52,362 nt of DNA from Photorhabdus bodei (GCF_003287735.1 NZ_NSCM01000034.1:1-52362); one strand, 5' to 3'. Positions 25,204-33,613 are shown, counted from the stretch's first letter. The notes: generated by a model from the letters alone, not told the origin. Numbers and translations are program-made.

Positions 25204-26220
25204 TTATGCTTTTCGATACCATCCCATTAACTTAATATATGAATTGGTAATTGAAATCGCTGCATTGCCACCAGAATCTCCGGTGTTACCTGAAATTGTA
25301 TGGTTATGTGCTCCTATTGATACCGTATGAGAGTGGGCACCATTAGTACTGGTGTTGTATTTGTAGTTGTCATTATCTGGTACTTGTGATGACCCTATAT
25401 TGTTTCTAGAATTGTCGTAATAGCCGTAACGCCCACCCCAAGCTTCACCCCAGCCGCTATCATGATGGTGATCCCCAGTGACATTAGTGGTTTTGGTGCC
25501 ATAATCAAATGTGCTCGTTGTTCCAGAGAATGTATGATTATGCGCTGGCATTTGTGCCGCTGTCAGATTTATCGAATCGCTGCCACCGGTTGATAAAAGA
25601 TCGGAACCATTGGTGCTAGCTAATCGTACCGTTTTATTTTCACCAATATATTCCCAGGTAGTGCCCGGAAATAGCACATTGGGATTTTTATTTTGAGCGA
25701 ACCAAATCACAATTCCTACAGGATATTGGATGTTAATAATGGTTTCGATTAAGCCAAGATTTTTCACAAATGCATTTTTATCAGGAATGTCGGCACCGTT
25801 TTGGTCTTTTGCTAGCCGATTATTAGCGTTATCATTTATATCAGAAACAAGCTTCTGTGTTGCCGCAAGGGTATTACTATTGCCTGTTTGGTCTGTGAGT
25901 TGAATAATGCCTTGTTGTGTTAATGAGGCGTTTGGCACAGTTGTTGTAATTTTTTGTTCTAACGCTCTATTTAATTGAGTAATGAGTTTAGCTATATCAC
26001 CATCATCCAAAATATCACTACCAGATTGGGTCGCGATAAAATTAGCGATAACAGAGGAGATGGTTGATGACTGACGTAATACTTTGTTTAGTAAATGAAT
26101 AGTAATATCGCTTGGGGGAAACCCAGTTTTCAAACTTCGGCTTTCTTCATAGGCTTCTTGACTGACTACATTAGCATTGTTACCAATAGAAAAAGCTTTA
26201 AAATCATTCTTGAGATTCAT
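25204..26220 (-). CDS. phage tail fibre / tail collar protein
   Basis: This 338-residue protein starts MNLKNDFKAFSIGNNANVVS, the N-terminal pattern of tail-fibre proteins in Photorhabdus/Xenorhabdus prophages. It has a collar-like segment (YPVGIVIWFAQNKNPNVLFP and GTTWEYIGENKTVRLA) and a C-terminal tip rich in HxH motifs (MPAHNHTFSG, GDHHHDSGW, GAHSHTVSIGAHNHTISG), as in metal-binding fibre tips. It ends IKLMGWYRKA, the classic collar end. No other phage gene is in the window, so it is an orphan fibre between pykA and hexR. It may be a phage relic or a tailocin/receptor-binding module moved on its own. Confidence 0.85.
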   Translation of the reverse strand: MNLKNDFKAFSIGNNANVVSQEAYEESRSLKTGFPPSDITIHLLNKVLRQSSTISSVIANFIATQSGSDILDDGDIAKLITQLNRALEQKITTTVPNASLTQQGIIQLTDQTGNSNTLAATQKLVSDINDNANNRLAKDQNGADIPDKNAFVKNLGLIETIINIQYPVGIVIWFAQNKNPNVLFPGTTWEYIGENKTVRLASTNGSDLLSTGGSDSINLTAAQMPAHNHTFSGTTSTFDYGTKTTNVTGDHHHDSGWGEAWGGRYGYYDNSRNNIGSSQVPDNDNYKYNTSTNGAHSHTVSIGAHNHTISGNTGDSGGNAAISITNSYIKLMGWYRKA

Positions 26221-26672
26221 ATATTTTCCTCAGATATAAATAATGTGCTTTTATAAACAACATACTGAATTATTAAAAAATTAATTTTAATTAATATATG
26301 TCAATAATATTTTAGCTCGGAAAAAACATAATAAAGTATTCTTATAACTTAGAGGGATAATAGTTTTTGTATAATGGGTGGAAATAATAAATGTGAAACT
26401 GTTGATCGGGTAAATATCTAAATTATTTATATTCAATATCTGAAAGTTATTTTTATCTTCCTGCTTTCTATTTCTTTCGGTAAATTTTTTATAATAATAT
26501 CCTATGTTTTAATTTTAAAAGGTCATTATTTTATTGAGTTAACTGAATAATATGGGATTTTCTTGATATAATTCAATAATTCCTCGCTTATCTTGGCTGG
26601 TACAGATTATTTACTGATGCTCAATGAGCCATAAACGATCACTGACTACGCAATTGTTGCGAGTCAGCCTAA
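26221..26672. other. AT-rich intergenic region upstream of the tail-fibre gene
   Basis: I see no gene. It is extremely AT-rich from 26250 to 26560, consistent with acquired DNA and with the promoter of the leftward fibre gene. AGGAAA lies just before its start. Confidence 0.4.
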
Positions 26673-26799
26673 TATACCCGTTATCTTTCAAGTTGCCTCT
26701 TTGTTGGCTGCGCTCACTCACCCCGGTCACATAGTTACCTATGCTCCCGGGGATTCGTTCCCTTGCCGTCGCGATGCATCTTGAAATCCATAGGGTATA
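26673..26799 (-). repeat. ERIC element, copy 5
   Basis: A 127-bp element beginning 16 bases beyond the hexR stop codon, with the standard core and ends. With copy 4 it brackets the tail-fibre gene. Confidence 0.95.
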
Positions 26800-26814
26800 G
26801 TAAGAGGACTATTT

Positions 26815-27675
26815 TCAGGTCGGGGGAAAGTCAATTTTATCAAAGCGTGAATTTCGTAGCGCTTCTTTGACTCTTTTCAAGTTATCTCTGAATTTTGAAC
26901 CACGGCGCAGGGTAAAACCCGTAGCTAAAACATCAATAACAGTTAATTGAGCGATTCTTGAGACCATTGGCATATAAATATCTGTATCTTCCGGGACGTC
27001 CAGAAGAATGGCGAGTGTTGCTTCGTGGGCGAGGGGAGAATCTTGGGAGGTAATTGCGATAACTGTCGCATCATTTTCTCGCGCAAGTTGTGCTGCTTCG
27101 ACCAGACTTTTAGTCCTGCCGGTATGGGATATGAGGACGACGACATCACCTTCGGCACTGTTAATACAGCTCATCCGTTGCATCACAATGTCATCAAAAT
27201 AGATAACGGGGATGTTGAAGCGGAAAAATTTATTCATTGCGTCGTGTGCGACGGCCGCAGAAGCCCCTAAGCCAAAAAATGAGATTTTCCGGGCTTGAGT
27301 CAGTAAATCAACAGCTCGGTTAATGGCTGTAATATCCAAATTGTTTTTGACGGTATCCAGAGTTGCCATTACCGATTCAAATATCTTATTGGTGTAGGCA
27401 CTCACTGTATCGCTCTCTTCAACATTGCGATTTACATAAGGCGTGCCATTGGCAAGACTTTGGGCTAGATGGAGTTTGAAATCGGGAAAACCTTTAGTAT
27501 CCAGACGGCGGCAAAAACGGTTAACCGTGGGTTCACTGACTTCCGCCATTTTTGCCAGTGTTGCGATACTGGTATGAATTGCAGTTTGCGGTGAAGCCAG
27601 GATTGTCTGCGCCACTTTTTTTTCTGACTTACTCAAAAATTCGATACTGTTTTGGACCCGTTCCAGTGTATTCAT
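26815..27675 (-). CDS. hexR: transcriptional regulator HexR (RpiR family)
   Basis: This 286-residue repressor has an N-terminal RpiR-type helix-turn-helix (about residues 1-77, ATLAKMAEVSEPTVNRFCRR) and a C-terminal SIS sugar-phosphate-binding domain (about 125-255, KISFFGLGASAAVAHDAMNK, VVLISHTGRTKSLVEAAQLA). HexR senses KDPG and controls zwf and related central-carbon genes. It is divergent from zwf, and two HexR-like operators lie between them. Confidence 0.95.
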   Translation of the reverse strand: MNTLERVQNSIEFLSKSEKKVAQTILASPQTAIHTSIATLAKMAEVSEPTVNRFCRRLDTKGFPDFKLHLAQSLANGTPYVNRNVEESDTVSAYTNKIFESVMATLDTVKNNLDITAINRAVDLLTQARKISFFGLGASAAVAHDAMNKFFRFNIPVIYFDDIVMQRMSCINSAEGDVVVLISHTGRTKSLVEAAQLARENDATVIAITSQDSPLAHEATLAILLDVPEDTDIYMPMVSRIAQLTVIDVLATGFTLRRGSKFRDNLKRVKEALRNSRFDKIDFPPT

Positions 27676-27856
27676 AAAACGCAGTTACCTGTGGTTTTTG
27701 ACGATTTCATTCAGAAGAGAAATCTATGTAAATTTTTATGAAAATATACTATTAGCAAATTGAAGCTGGCAGTAGGAAGTCACAATAATTTAATGTTTTT
27801 CATAAAAGTATGACAAGTGTCTAACTTTCATATTGGTAATTATCTTTCATAAACGT

Positions 27857-27868
27857 TGTAAAATTACA
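27857..27868. promoter_or_regulatory. candidate HexR site 1 (hexR-zwf intergenic)
   Basis: The palindrome tgtaaaattaca has the TGTA...TACA arms of HexR operators, although the spacing is three bases shorter than the reported consensus, so it is weaker than site 2. Confidence 0.4.
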
Positions 27869-27980
27869 TAAATTTATCACATTTTTATCATATGCGAAAC
27901 ATATTGTTAACGCGGGGTGATGGTTATTCGTTATCTCTGTTTACGCGCCATGGTCAAAAGAGTACATTATCGGTTAATGC

Positions 27981-27995
27981 TGTAACAAAATTACA
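27981..27995. promoter_or_regulatory. candidate HexR site 2 upstream of zwf
   Basis: The 15-mer tgtaacaaaattaca matches the HexR consensus TGTARTWWWAYTACA with one mismatch. It lies 25 bases before the zwf start and so would block transcription when bound. Confidence 0.65.
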
Positions 27996-28019
27996 ATATC
28001 CCGCAACGAGGAGAGACAT

Positions 28020-29495
28020 ATGGCGGTTACTTCTACAGCTCAGGCTTGTGATTTAGTCATTTTTGGCGCTAAAGGGGATTTGGCACGCCGGAAATTATTG
28101 CCCTCCCTTTATCAGCTTGAGAAAGCGGGTTATATCCACCCAGAAACCCGGATTATCGGTGTTGGCCGGGCTGATTGGGATAAAAAAGCTTATACCAAGG
28201 TTGTTGAAGAAGCTTTAAATACATTCTTGCCAGAAAAATTAGATTCAGAATTATGGAAGATATTGAGTGAGCGTTTGGCGTTCTGCAATCTGGATGTTAA
28301 TCAAAAGGAAGACTTTGCCAAATTGAAGGCAATTCTTAAGCAGGATAATCGGCCTGCAATCCATTATTTTGCGATGCCACCCAGTACCTTTGGTTCGGTT
28401 TGTCACGGATTGGGCCTTGCAGGGCTAAATAAAGAGCCAAATCGAGTTGTGATGGAAAAGCCTTTAGGGACCGATCTTGAATCATCCAAAGCCATCAATG
28501 ATGAAGTGGCTAAATATTTCAATGAGCGTCAGGTTTATCGCATCGATCATTATCTGGGTAAAGAAACCGTATTGAATCTGTTGGCGCTGCGGTTTGCCAA
28601 TTCCTTGTTTGTGAATAATTGGGATAACCGGACAATTGATCATGTACAAATTACAGTAGCTGAAGAAGTCGGTATTGAAGGCCGTTGGGGTTATTTTGAC
28701 CAAGCTGGGCAGATGCGCGATATGATTCAGAATCACCTGTTGCAAATATTGACCATGATTGCTATGTCTCCTCCGGCAGATCTGACGACAGACCGTATCC
28801 GTGATGAAAAAGTAAAAGTATTGCGTTCTCTGCGTCGTATTGATCATACGAATGTGCGGGAGAAGACGGTACGAGGTCAATACACTGCTGGTTTTGTTCA
28901 GGGGCATAAGGTACCGGGGTATCTGGAAGAAGAGGGGGCAAACCAGTCCAGCCGGACGGAAACTTTTGTCTCTATCCGTGTCGATATTGATGACTGGCGT
29001 TGGGCCGGGGTTCCTTTCTACCTGAGAACCGGTAAACGTCTGCCAACGAAATGTTCCGAGGTGGTAGTTTATTTCAAAAAGCCTGCACTGAACTTGTTTT
29101 CTGAATCTTATCAACAACTACCGCAGAACAAGCTAACGATTCGTTTGCAGCCGGATGAAGGTATTGATATTGAAGTGCTGAACAAAGCTCCGGGGCTGGA
29201 ACACAAGCATCGTCTGCAAACCACTAAGCTAGATTTGAGTTTCTCTGAAACGTTTAACCATATTCCGTTGGCGGATGCTTATGAGAGGTTACTGCTGGAG
29301 GCTATGCGGGGTATTCAGGCGCTATTTGTTCGTCGTGATGAAGTGGAAGAAGCGTGGAAATGGGTTGATTCTATTATGAATGCATGGGCGGCGGATAATG
29401 ATGCGCCTAAGCCTTATCAGGCGGGGACGTGGGGGCCGGTCGCTTCTGTTGCGATGATCACTCGCGATGGTCGTTCGTGGAATGAGTTTGAGTAA
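28020..29495 (+). CDS. zwf: glucose-6-phosphate 1-dehydrogenase
   Basis: This 491-residue enzyme performs the first oxidative step of the pentose phosphate pathway, giving NADPH. The dinucleotide motif FGAKGDLARRKLLPSLY lies at about residues 15-31, the active-site segment YRIDHYLGKE at about 178-187, and the C-terminal domain is complete to NEFE. GAGGAGAGAC precedes the ATG. In many enteric bacteria edd and eda follow; here an ERIC element and mdtJI follow. Confidence 0.98.
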   Translation: MAVTSTAQACDLVIFGAKGDLARRKLLPSLYQLEKAGYIHPETRIIGVGRADWDKKAYTKVVEEALNTFLPEKLDSELWKILSERLAFCNLDVNQKEDFAKLKAILKQDNRPAIHYFAMPPSTFGSVCHGLGLAGLNKEPNRVVMEKPLGTDLESSKAINDEVAKYFNERQVYRIDHYLGKETVLNLLALRFANSLFVNNWDNRTIDHVQITVAEEVGIEGRWGYFDQAGQMRDMIQNHLLQILTMIAMSPPADLTTDRIRDEKVKVLRSLRRIDHTNVREKTVRGQYTAGFVQGHKVPGYLEEEGANQSSRTETFVSIRVDIDDWRWAGVPFYLRTGKRLPTKCSEVVVYFKKPALNLFSESYQQLPQNKLTIRLQPDEGIDIEVLNKAPGLEHKHRLQTTKLDLSFSETFNHIPLADAYERLLLEAMRGIQALFVRRDEVEEAWKWVDSIMNAWAADNDAPKPYQAGTWGPVASVAMITRDGRSWNEFE

Positions 29496-29519
29496 TTGAC
29501 AAACCTTTCTGTTGAAGCT

Positions 29520-29542
29520 CAAGCCGCACTATAAGCGGCTTG
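29520..29542 (+). terminator. hairpin after zwf
   Basis: An 8-bp stem (caagccgc/gcggcttg) lies 25 bases beyond the stop. The T run after it is weak (ggttagt). Confidence 0.55.
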
Positions 29543-29567
29543 GGTTAGTATCAACAAGGTATCAGCT

Positions 29568-29694
29568 TATACCCGTTATCTTTCAAGTTGCCTCTTTGTT
29601 GGCTGCACTCGCTCACCCCGGTCACATAGTTTGCTATGCTCCCGGGGATTCACTCCCTTGCCGTCGCGACGCATCTTGAAATCCATAGGGTATA
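29568..29694 (-). repeat. ERIC element, copy 6
   Basis: A 127-bp element with intact core between zwf and the mdtJI leader. Confidence 0.95.
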
Positions 29695-29875
29695 TGTTGG
29701 TATCAATTCTGTTTTTCTATTCAACGTTGTTTATCAGATAAAAAAATAAATGAGATTGGGTGGTTGCTTTCTATTATCTTATATGGTAGAAGTACTAGGA
29801 AAATTAACACTATTTATTTATGAGGATTCTTAGTATATCGCGCAGAATATCGGTGCGATGAAGGAATGAAATATC

Positions 29876-29974
29876 ATGAACAGCGCCAAAAGCGTCAAGT
29901 TTCAAAGTTCCACTCACATGCTTTTCCTTTCTGCCATTTTATCCAGTGAGCATTACTGGTGCAGTTCATTATAG
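29876..29974 (+). CDS. candidate 32-residue leader peptide upstream of mdtJ
   Basis: ATG 29876 follows GGAATGAAATATC and encodes MNSAKSVKFQSSTHMLFLSA then ILSSEHYWCSSL. It lies 148 bases before mdtJ and is followed by a tight hairpin. In E. coli and Salmonella a short upstream frame (mdtU) in the mdtJI leader takes part in spermidine-responsive control. Position and size suggest an equivalent, but I cannot confirm sequence homology. Confidence 0.45.
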   Translation: MNSAKSVKFQSSTHMLFLSAILSSEHYWCSSL

Positions 29975-29990
29975 CGTCTGACTCCTGTTA

Positions 29991-30007
29991 ACCGGTTTTC
30001 AACCGGT
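29991..30007 (+). promoter_or_regulatory. leader hairpin between the small frame and mdtJ
   Basis: A 7-bp perfect stem (accggtt/aaccggt) with a 3-base loop begins 17 bases after the small frame's stop and is followed by atttctgttt. It may attenuate mdtJI transcription. Confidence 0.4.
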
Positions 30008-30121
30008 ATTTCTGTTTCGTCAAAAACGCAGGTTATTATTTCTCATCTTATATATGGGTGGGTTTAGGTCATTTATAGTTTGCGTCTTGACGTGCGTATT
30101 TGTGTGGTCAGGAGAAAGAAA

Positions 30122-30538
30122 ATGATTTATTGGTTGTTCCTTGCAATGGCAATTATTACCGAAGTTATCGGTACTTTATCGATGAAACATGCCAGCGTTT
30201 CCGGTGGTGTAGTTGGCATGGCCGTTATGTACATCATGATCGCCACATCCTATATCTTGTTGGCAATGGCGGTGAAAAAAGTGGCACTAGGCGTTGCGTA
30301 TGCTTTGTGGGAAGGGGTTGGCATTCTATTTATTACTGTTTTTAGTGTTATGTGGTTTGATGAATCACTGTCATTGATGAAAGTAGGGGGATTGGTTCTG
30401 CTGATAACAGGGATTATGTTGATTAAATCTGGCACTAGAAAAGCCGCAGTCAAAAAATCGGCAGAGGTAGTGAAGCAGATGGCAAATAAGGCTGTCAGTG
30501 TCGCAACAACCAAAAACGGTAAAATAAAGGAGGCATAA
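30122..30538 (+). CDS. mdtJ: spermidine export SMR subunit MdtJ
   Basis: This 138-residue protein of the small multidrug resistance family has four transmembrane helices and works with MdtI to export excess spermidine. It begins MIYWLFLAMAIITEVIGTLS with the conserved membrane Glu14 of the family, then KKVALGVAYALWEGVGILFI. ATG 30122 follows AGGAGAAAG; an upstream in-frame start at 30080 is less likely. The lysine/alanine-rich C-terminal tail (after MLIKSGTR) is about 17 residues longer than in E. coli MdtJ. mdtI starts two bases after its stop. Confidence 0.93.
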   Translation: MIYWLFLAMAIITEVIGTLSMKHASVSGGVVGMAVMYIMIATSYILLAMAVKKVALGVAYALWEGVGILFITVFSVMWFDESLSLMKVGGLVLLITGIMLIKSGTRKAAVKKSAEVVKQMANKAVSVATTKNGKIKEA

Positions 30539-30540
30539 CA

Positions 30541-30872
30541 TGTTGCAACAATTTGAATGGTGGCATGCGGCGTTCTTATTCCTTGCTATAGCGTTGGATA
30601 TTTTAGCGAATATTTTACTGAAAATTTCTGATGGTTTTAGACGTCCTTGGATGGGTATTCTTTCGCTTATTACTGTTCTTGGGGCGTTCAGTGCGCTTGC
30701 TCAGGCAGTGAAGGGAATTGAGCTTTCCATTGCTTATGCCTTATGGGGCGCTTTCGGTATTATCGCGACAGTTGCTGCTGGCTGGATTATGTTTAATCAG
30801 CGTTTGAATTGTAAAGGTTGGGGTGGAATTGCCTTGTTGCTGTTGGGTATGATGATGATCAAGATGGCTTAA
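30541..30872 (+). CDS. mdtI: spermidine export SMR subunit MdtI
   Basis: This 109-110-residue four-helix SMR protein is the MdtJ partner. It begins MLQQFEWWHAAFLFLAIALD and contains KGIELSIAYALWGAFGIIAT and a terminal helix ending MMMIKMA. The usual helix-1 Glu of SMR drug pumps is replaced by Asp (AIALDILAN), as is known for MdtI. AAAGGAGGC just upstream is a strong ribosome site inside the end of mdtJ. Confidence 0.94.
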
Positions 30873-31006
30873 GCCATCTTAATTTTTAAAGTCAGGACAA
30901 AGATACGTTATTGGCGTTCAGGTTTTTAACTAACGAATTTTATTGTTTATTTCTTATATTATTTGCTGGCATGCAACTATTTTGCATAATAACCAGCAGA
31001 TATGAA

Positions 31007-31133
31007 TATACCCGTTATCTTTCAAGTTGCCTCTTTGTTGGCTGCACTCACTCACCCCGGTCACATAGTTACCTATGCTCCCGGGGATTCGCTCCCTTGC
31101 CGTCGCGAAGCATCTTGAAATCCATAGGGTATA
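31007..31133 (-). repeat. ERIC element, copy 7
   Basis: A 127-bp element between mdtI and the cysteine-rich small protein. Its end lies 11 bases from that gene's stop codon. Confidence 0.95.
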
Positions 31134-31143
31134 TAAGTGACTT

Positions 31144-31380
31144 TTAGCAGGTAAAACAGACGTCTGGTTTATGACCATCTTTCACGCAACAACCAGGACA
31201 ACAAGACTGAACAATATAGCGGCCATTCCCCATCTCCTTCATGTCAAAGTCTTTATAGTGATAAAAAACATGTTGACCCATTGAGGCGGAACAAGATGGG
31301 CAACTTTTATAGATCTTGCCTTCTGCTTCCGCAACAACGGAATCATGAAGGGAATCATGACAACCTGAACAAACATCCAT
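31144..31380 (-). CDS. small cysteine-rich putative zinc-binding protein
   Basis: This 78-residue (82 if the first ATG at 31392 is used) protein has paired cysteines along its length: CSGCH, CPSC, CCPGCC and a terminal CFTC, plus several His. Such CxxC pairs usually bind zinc or iron. The middle (GQHVFYHYKDFDMKEMG) is not a domain I can name. I prefer ATG 31380, which has GGAG eight bases upstream. It stands alone between ERIC copies with AT-rich DNA upstream. The function is unknown. Confidence 0.65.
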   Translation of the reverse strand: MDVCSGCHDSLHDSVVAEAEGKIYKSCPSCSASMGQHVFYHYKDFDMKEMGNGRYIVQSCCPGCCVKDGHKPDVCFTC

Positions 31381-31392
31381 AGCATGCTCCAT

Positions 31393-31719
31393 ACCAAGTG
31401 ATAAAAGTTATTGAAGATTAGGCCATGTTTATATTCACTAAACAGTGGCCAGACACTGATGTGCTTATTAGAAAGTATGGACGACGTATAAGTATAATTC
31501 AACATTGAAAAGGTAAATAGTCGAAAATCCATTTGGTGAGTTAACTCTGTCAGATGAAATTAACGCGATTTGTGATAAGCAATATTGGAAACTATTTTAT
31601 TACACTTAATCATCGAAGTTTTATCTACGAATTAAAAATAGTCTAATTTAAAATTATTCCTAAAATAGGCCATTACTAAAGTAGGTGTTTTGGCCTGTAA
31701 GATTGATTTATAATAAGTT
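31393..31719. other. AT-rich intergenic region
   Basis: I see no gene, promoter motif or repeat that I can name between the small Cys-rich gene and the tandem ERIC pair. It should hold the leftward promoter of the Cys-rich gene. Confidence 0.35.
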
Positions 31720-31846
31720 TATACCTGTCATCCTTCAAGTTGCCTCTTTGTTGGCGGCACTCACTCACCCCGGTCACATCGTTATCTATGCTCCCGGGGA
31801 TTCGCTCCCTTGCCGCCGCGATGCATCTTGAAATCCATAAGGTATA
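31720..31846 (-). repeat. ERIC element, copy 8 (first of a tandem pair)
   Basis: 127 bp, with an altered left end (tatacctg) and altered right end (aaggtata). It abuts copy 9 with no base between. Confidence 0.94.
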
Positions 31847-31973
31847 TATACCCGTCATCTTTCAAGTTGCCTCTTTGTTGGCTGCACTCACTCACCCCGG
31901 TCACATAGTTATCTATGCTCCCGGGGATTCGCTCCCTTGCCGCCGCGATGCATCTTGAAATCCATAGGGTATA
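31847..31973 (-). repeat. ERIC element, copy 9 (second of a tandem pair)
   Basis: 127 bp in the same orientation as copy 8 and immediately next to it. It lies 18 bases from the hipA stop. Confidence 0.95.
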
Positions 31974-31991
31974 TACAGGCTCCTAAAATTC

Positions 31992-33248
31992 TCAAAAAGC
32001 TATAGAAAATGGATTTAAAAATTGTCTATGCCAGAGCAACTTTTTATCTATTTCACTTAATTCAGCTTCTTCACAGATACTGTTCCAATTATCTTGGATT
32101 ATTGATATTTGTTTATTAAAGATTTCTTTTGCTTTTTTCTCTGAAATATTAAAGTTATGCGCAGTTTCCAAACAAATTTGTAATTGACTTAGATTTTTAT
32201 TTCCGACTATTAGCATTGCTTGAGATGCTTCATTACCCGATCTACCTTGAGGACATATATCATAAGCAGGGGTTAAACTTAAATTTTTTCCATCCCAAAA
32301 TGCAGCATGATTTCGAGCGTGATCATCTGTGTTACCACACAATATATTAAAAACTAACCGTGAAAATAATTCTTCTAATGTTTTTTGAGGATTAGTGAAA
32401 CGATATCGTATAATCTCGGCAAATTTTTCATAACTAGCATATCTAGCCATCATATCATCCAAATTAAATAGGGTTAGAGCAGAGACCATTGATTTTCGTA
32501 ACCAACCATTTTGGGTATGTTCTCGATCAAATCTTTCAATTAATAGTACATTTTTATTTGAGGATGTTGTTAATTTTACTGGTGCAACATCAATACCAAC
32601 TCGCTTAGCAAGTTTCATGGCAATAAACTCTGCTTTAACTACACTGTAAAGATCACTACTTGAAGAAAATTTAGCGACATATTTTCTTCCTTTATCCTCA
32701 ATTAGTGCTTTAGGCCGTGCCCCGCCGATTGAACTACCGTGAAAAAGTGCTTGGTCTAATTCTGGCGTTAATAATAGACCATTTTCAACTCGTTCTGCGG
32801 ATTGAACTAATTCTTCTAAACTGACATTTTTTATAGATCGTGGAGTATATTCGGATGGAGATAGTTGAAAATCTAAAGCACCTATGCGGTCAGATCCTGA
32901 TTCAAGAAGGTAAGTTATTTCATTTAATATAGTAGTTTCTGTATCTGCTCCTTTTAGTCCTAATTTTTTGTTGATTATAACTCTGCGACCCCACGCATCA
33001 GGAGAAGCGTCGCGGATACAGCCAGGTATTGTTAGATCACTCTGTGGGGATATGATCCCTGATTTTAATGGTAATTCTGGCTCATAAATCGAGATAGATG
33101 GTGGCTGGCTATTTAATCTTCCAAGGTAACTTTTACCATAGTTAAATAAAATGCGGCCATTAAATTCTTCTAGGCGGCCAGCCACCACTGGCTTAGTTTG
33201 TTCTGGTAACCATATCCAGACATAAGCTTCTTTGTTGTTAGAAATCAT
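31992..33248 (-). CDS. hipA: HipA-family serine/threonine kinase toxin
   Basis: This 418-residue HipA-type kinase has an N-terminal region with SPDAWGRRVI, the glycine-rich segment GSSIGGARPKALI (about 167-179), the hinge-like LLIERFDRE, the catalytic GNTDDHARNHAAF (Asp near residue 300) and the metal-binding LSLTPAYDICP. Classical HipA phosphorylates glutamyl-tRNA synthetase and causes dormancy; targets vary between subfamilies. All catalytic motifs look intact. It overlaps the upstream antitoxin gene by 11 bases. AT-rich sequence and flanking ERIC copies suggest an acquired locus. Confidence 0.93.
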   Translation of the reverse strand: MISNNKEAYVWIWLPEQTKPVVAGRLEEFNGRILFNYGKSYLGRLNSQPPSISIYEPELPLKSGIISPQSDLTIPGCIRDASPDAWGRRVIINKKLGLKGADTETTILNEITYLLESGSDRIGALDFQLSPSEYTPRSIKNVSLEELVQSAERVENGLLLTPELDQALFHGSSIGGARPKALIEDKGRKYVAKFSSSSDLYSVVKAEFIAMKLAKRVGIDVAPVKLTTSSNKNVLLIERFDREHTQNGWLRKSMVSALTLFNLDDMMARYASYEKFAEIIRYRFTNPQKTLEELFSRLVFNILCGNTDDHARNHAAFWDGKNLSLTPAYDICPQGRSGNEASQAMLIVGNKNLSQLQICLETAHNFNISEKKAKEIFNKQISIIQDNWNSICEEAELSEIDKKLLWHRQFLNPFSIAF

Positions 33249-33570
33249 CGTACATTTCTCTCTCTTCTTCCTGAATACGTTGTGGTAACAAAACTAGCTT
33301 ATCTCTCGTTTGTTCTATACGTGCTGAGATAGGAAGCTTATCACTGTCAAACAAGTTGATACCTACAAGGTTAGCTAGCTCAAATGCTAATCCTATAGAG
33401 CAACCCATATCTCCGCTTTCAATTTTTTGCAGTGTGGTTCTGGATATACCAGCACGTTCTGCCAAATTCTTTTCTGACCAATGGCGCCGTTTTCTACCTA
33501 ACTTGATTTGTTCTCCGAGTAACATGACTGCTTCTTTAGAGAATTTTGAATAGGCTCTATGTTTTAACAT
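33238..33570 (-). CDS. hipB: HipB-type HTH antitoxin
   Basis: This 110-residue protein has an Xre-type helix-turn-helix at about residues 20-72 (LGEQIKLGRKRRHWSEKNLA, ERAGISRTTLQKIESGDMG). Such HipB proteins bind HipA and repress the operon. GGAGGG lies just before ATG 33570. The C-terminus is charged (QEEEREMYDDF), consistent with contact to the basic kinase. Three palindromic sites lie upstream as likely operators. Confidence 0.9.
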   Translation of the reverse strand: MLKHRAYSKFSKEAVMLLGEQIKLGRKRRHWSEKNLAERAGISRTTLQKIESGDMGCSIGLAFELANLVGINLFDSDKLPISARIEQTRDKLVLLPQRIQEEEREMYDDF

Positions 33571-33582
33571 ACTCCCTCCGTA

Positions 33583-33600
33583 TGACCATTATAATGATCA
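33583..33600. promoter_or_regulatory. hipBA operator site 1
   Basis: tgaccattataatgatca is an imperfect palindrome, with its right half one base off the consensus of the three copies. It is closest to the hipB start. Confidence 0.75.
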
Positions 33601-33613
33601 TTGATAGTATTAA

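Noticed and set aside
31720..31973. CRISPR-like repeat array
   Set aside because: The two repeats are 127-bp ERIC elements with no spacers and no cas genes.
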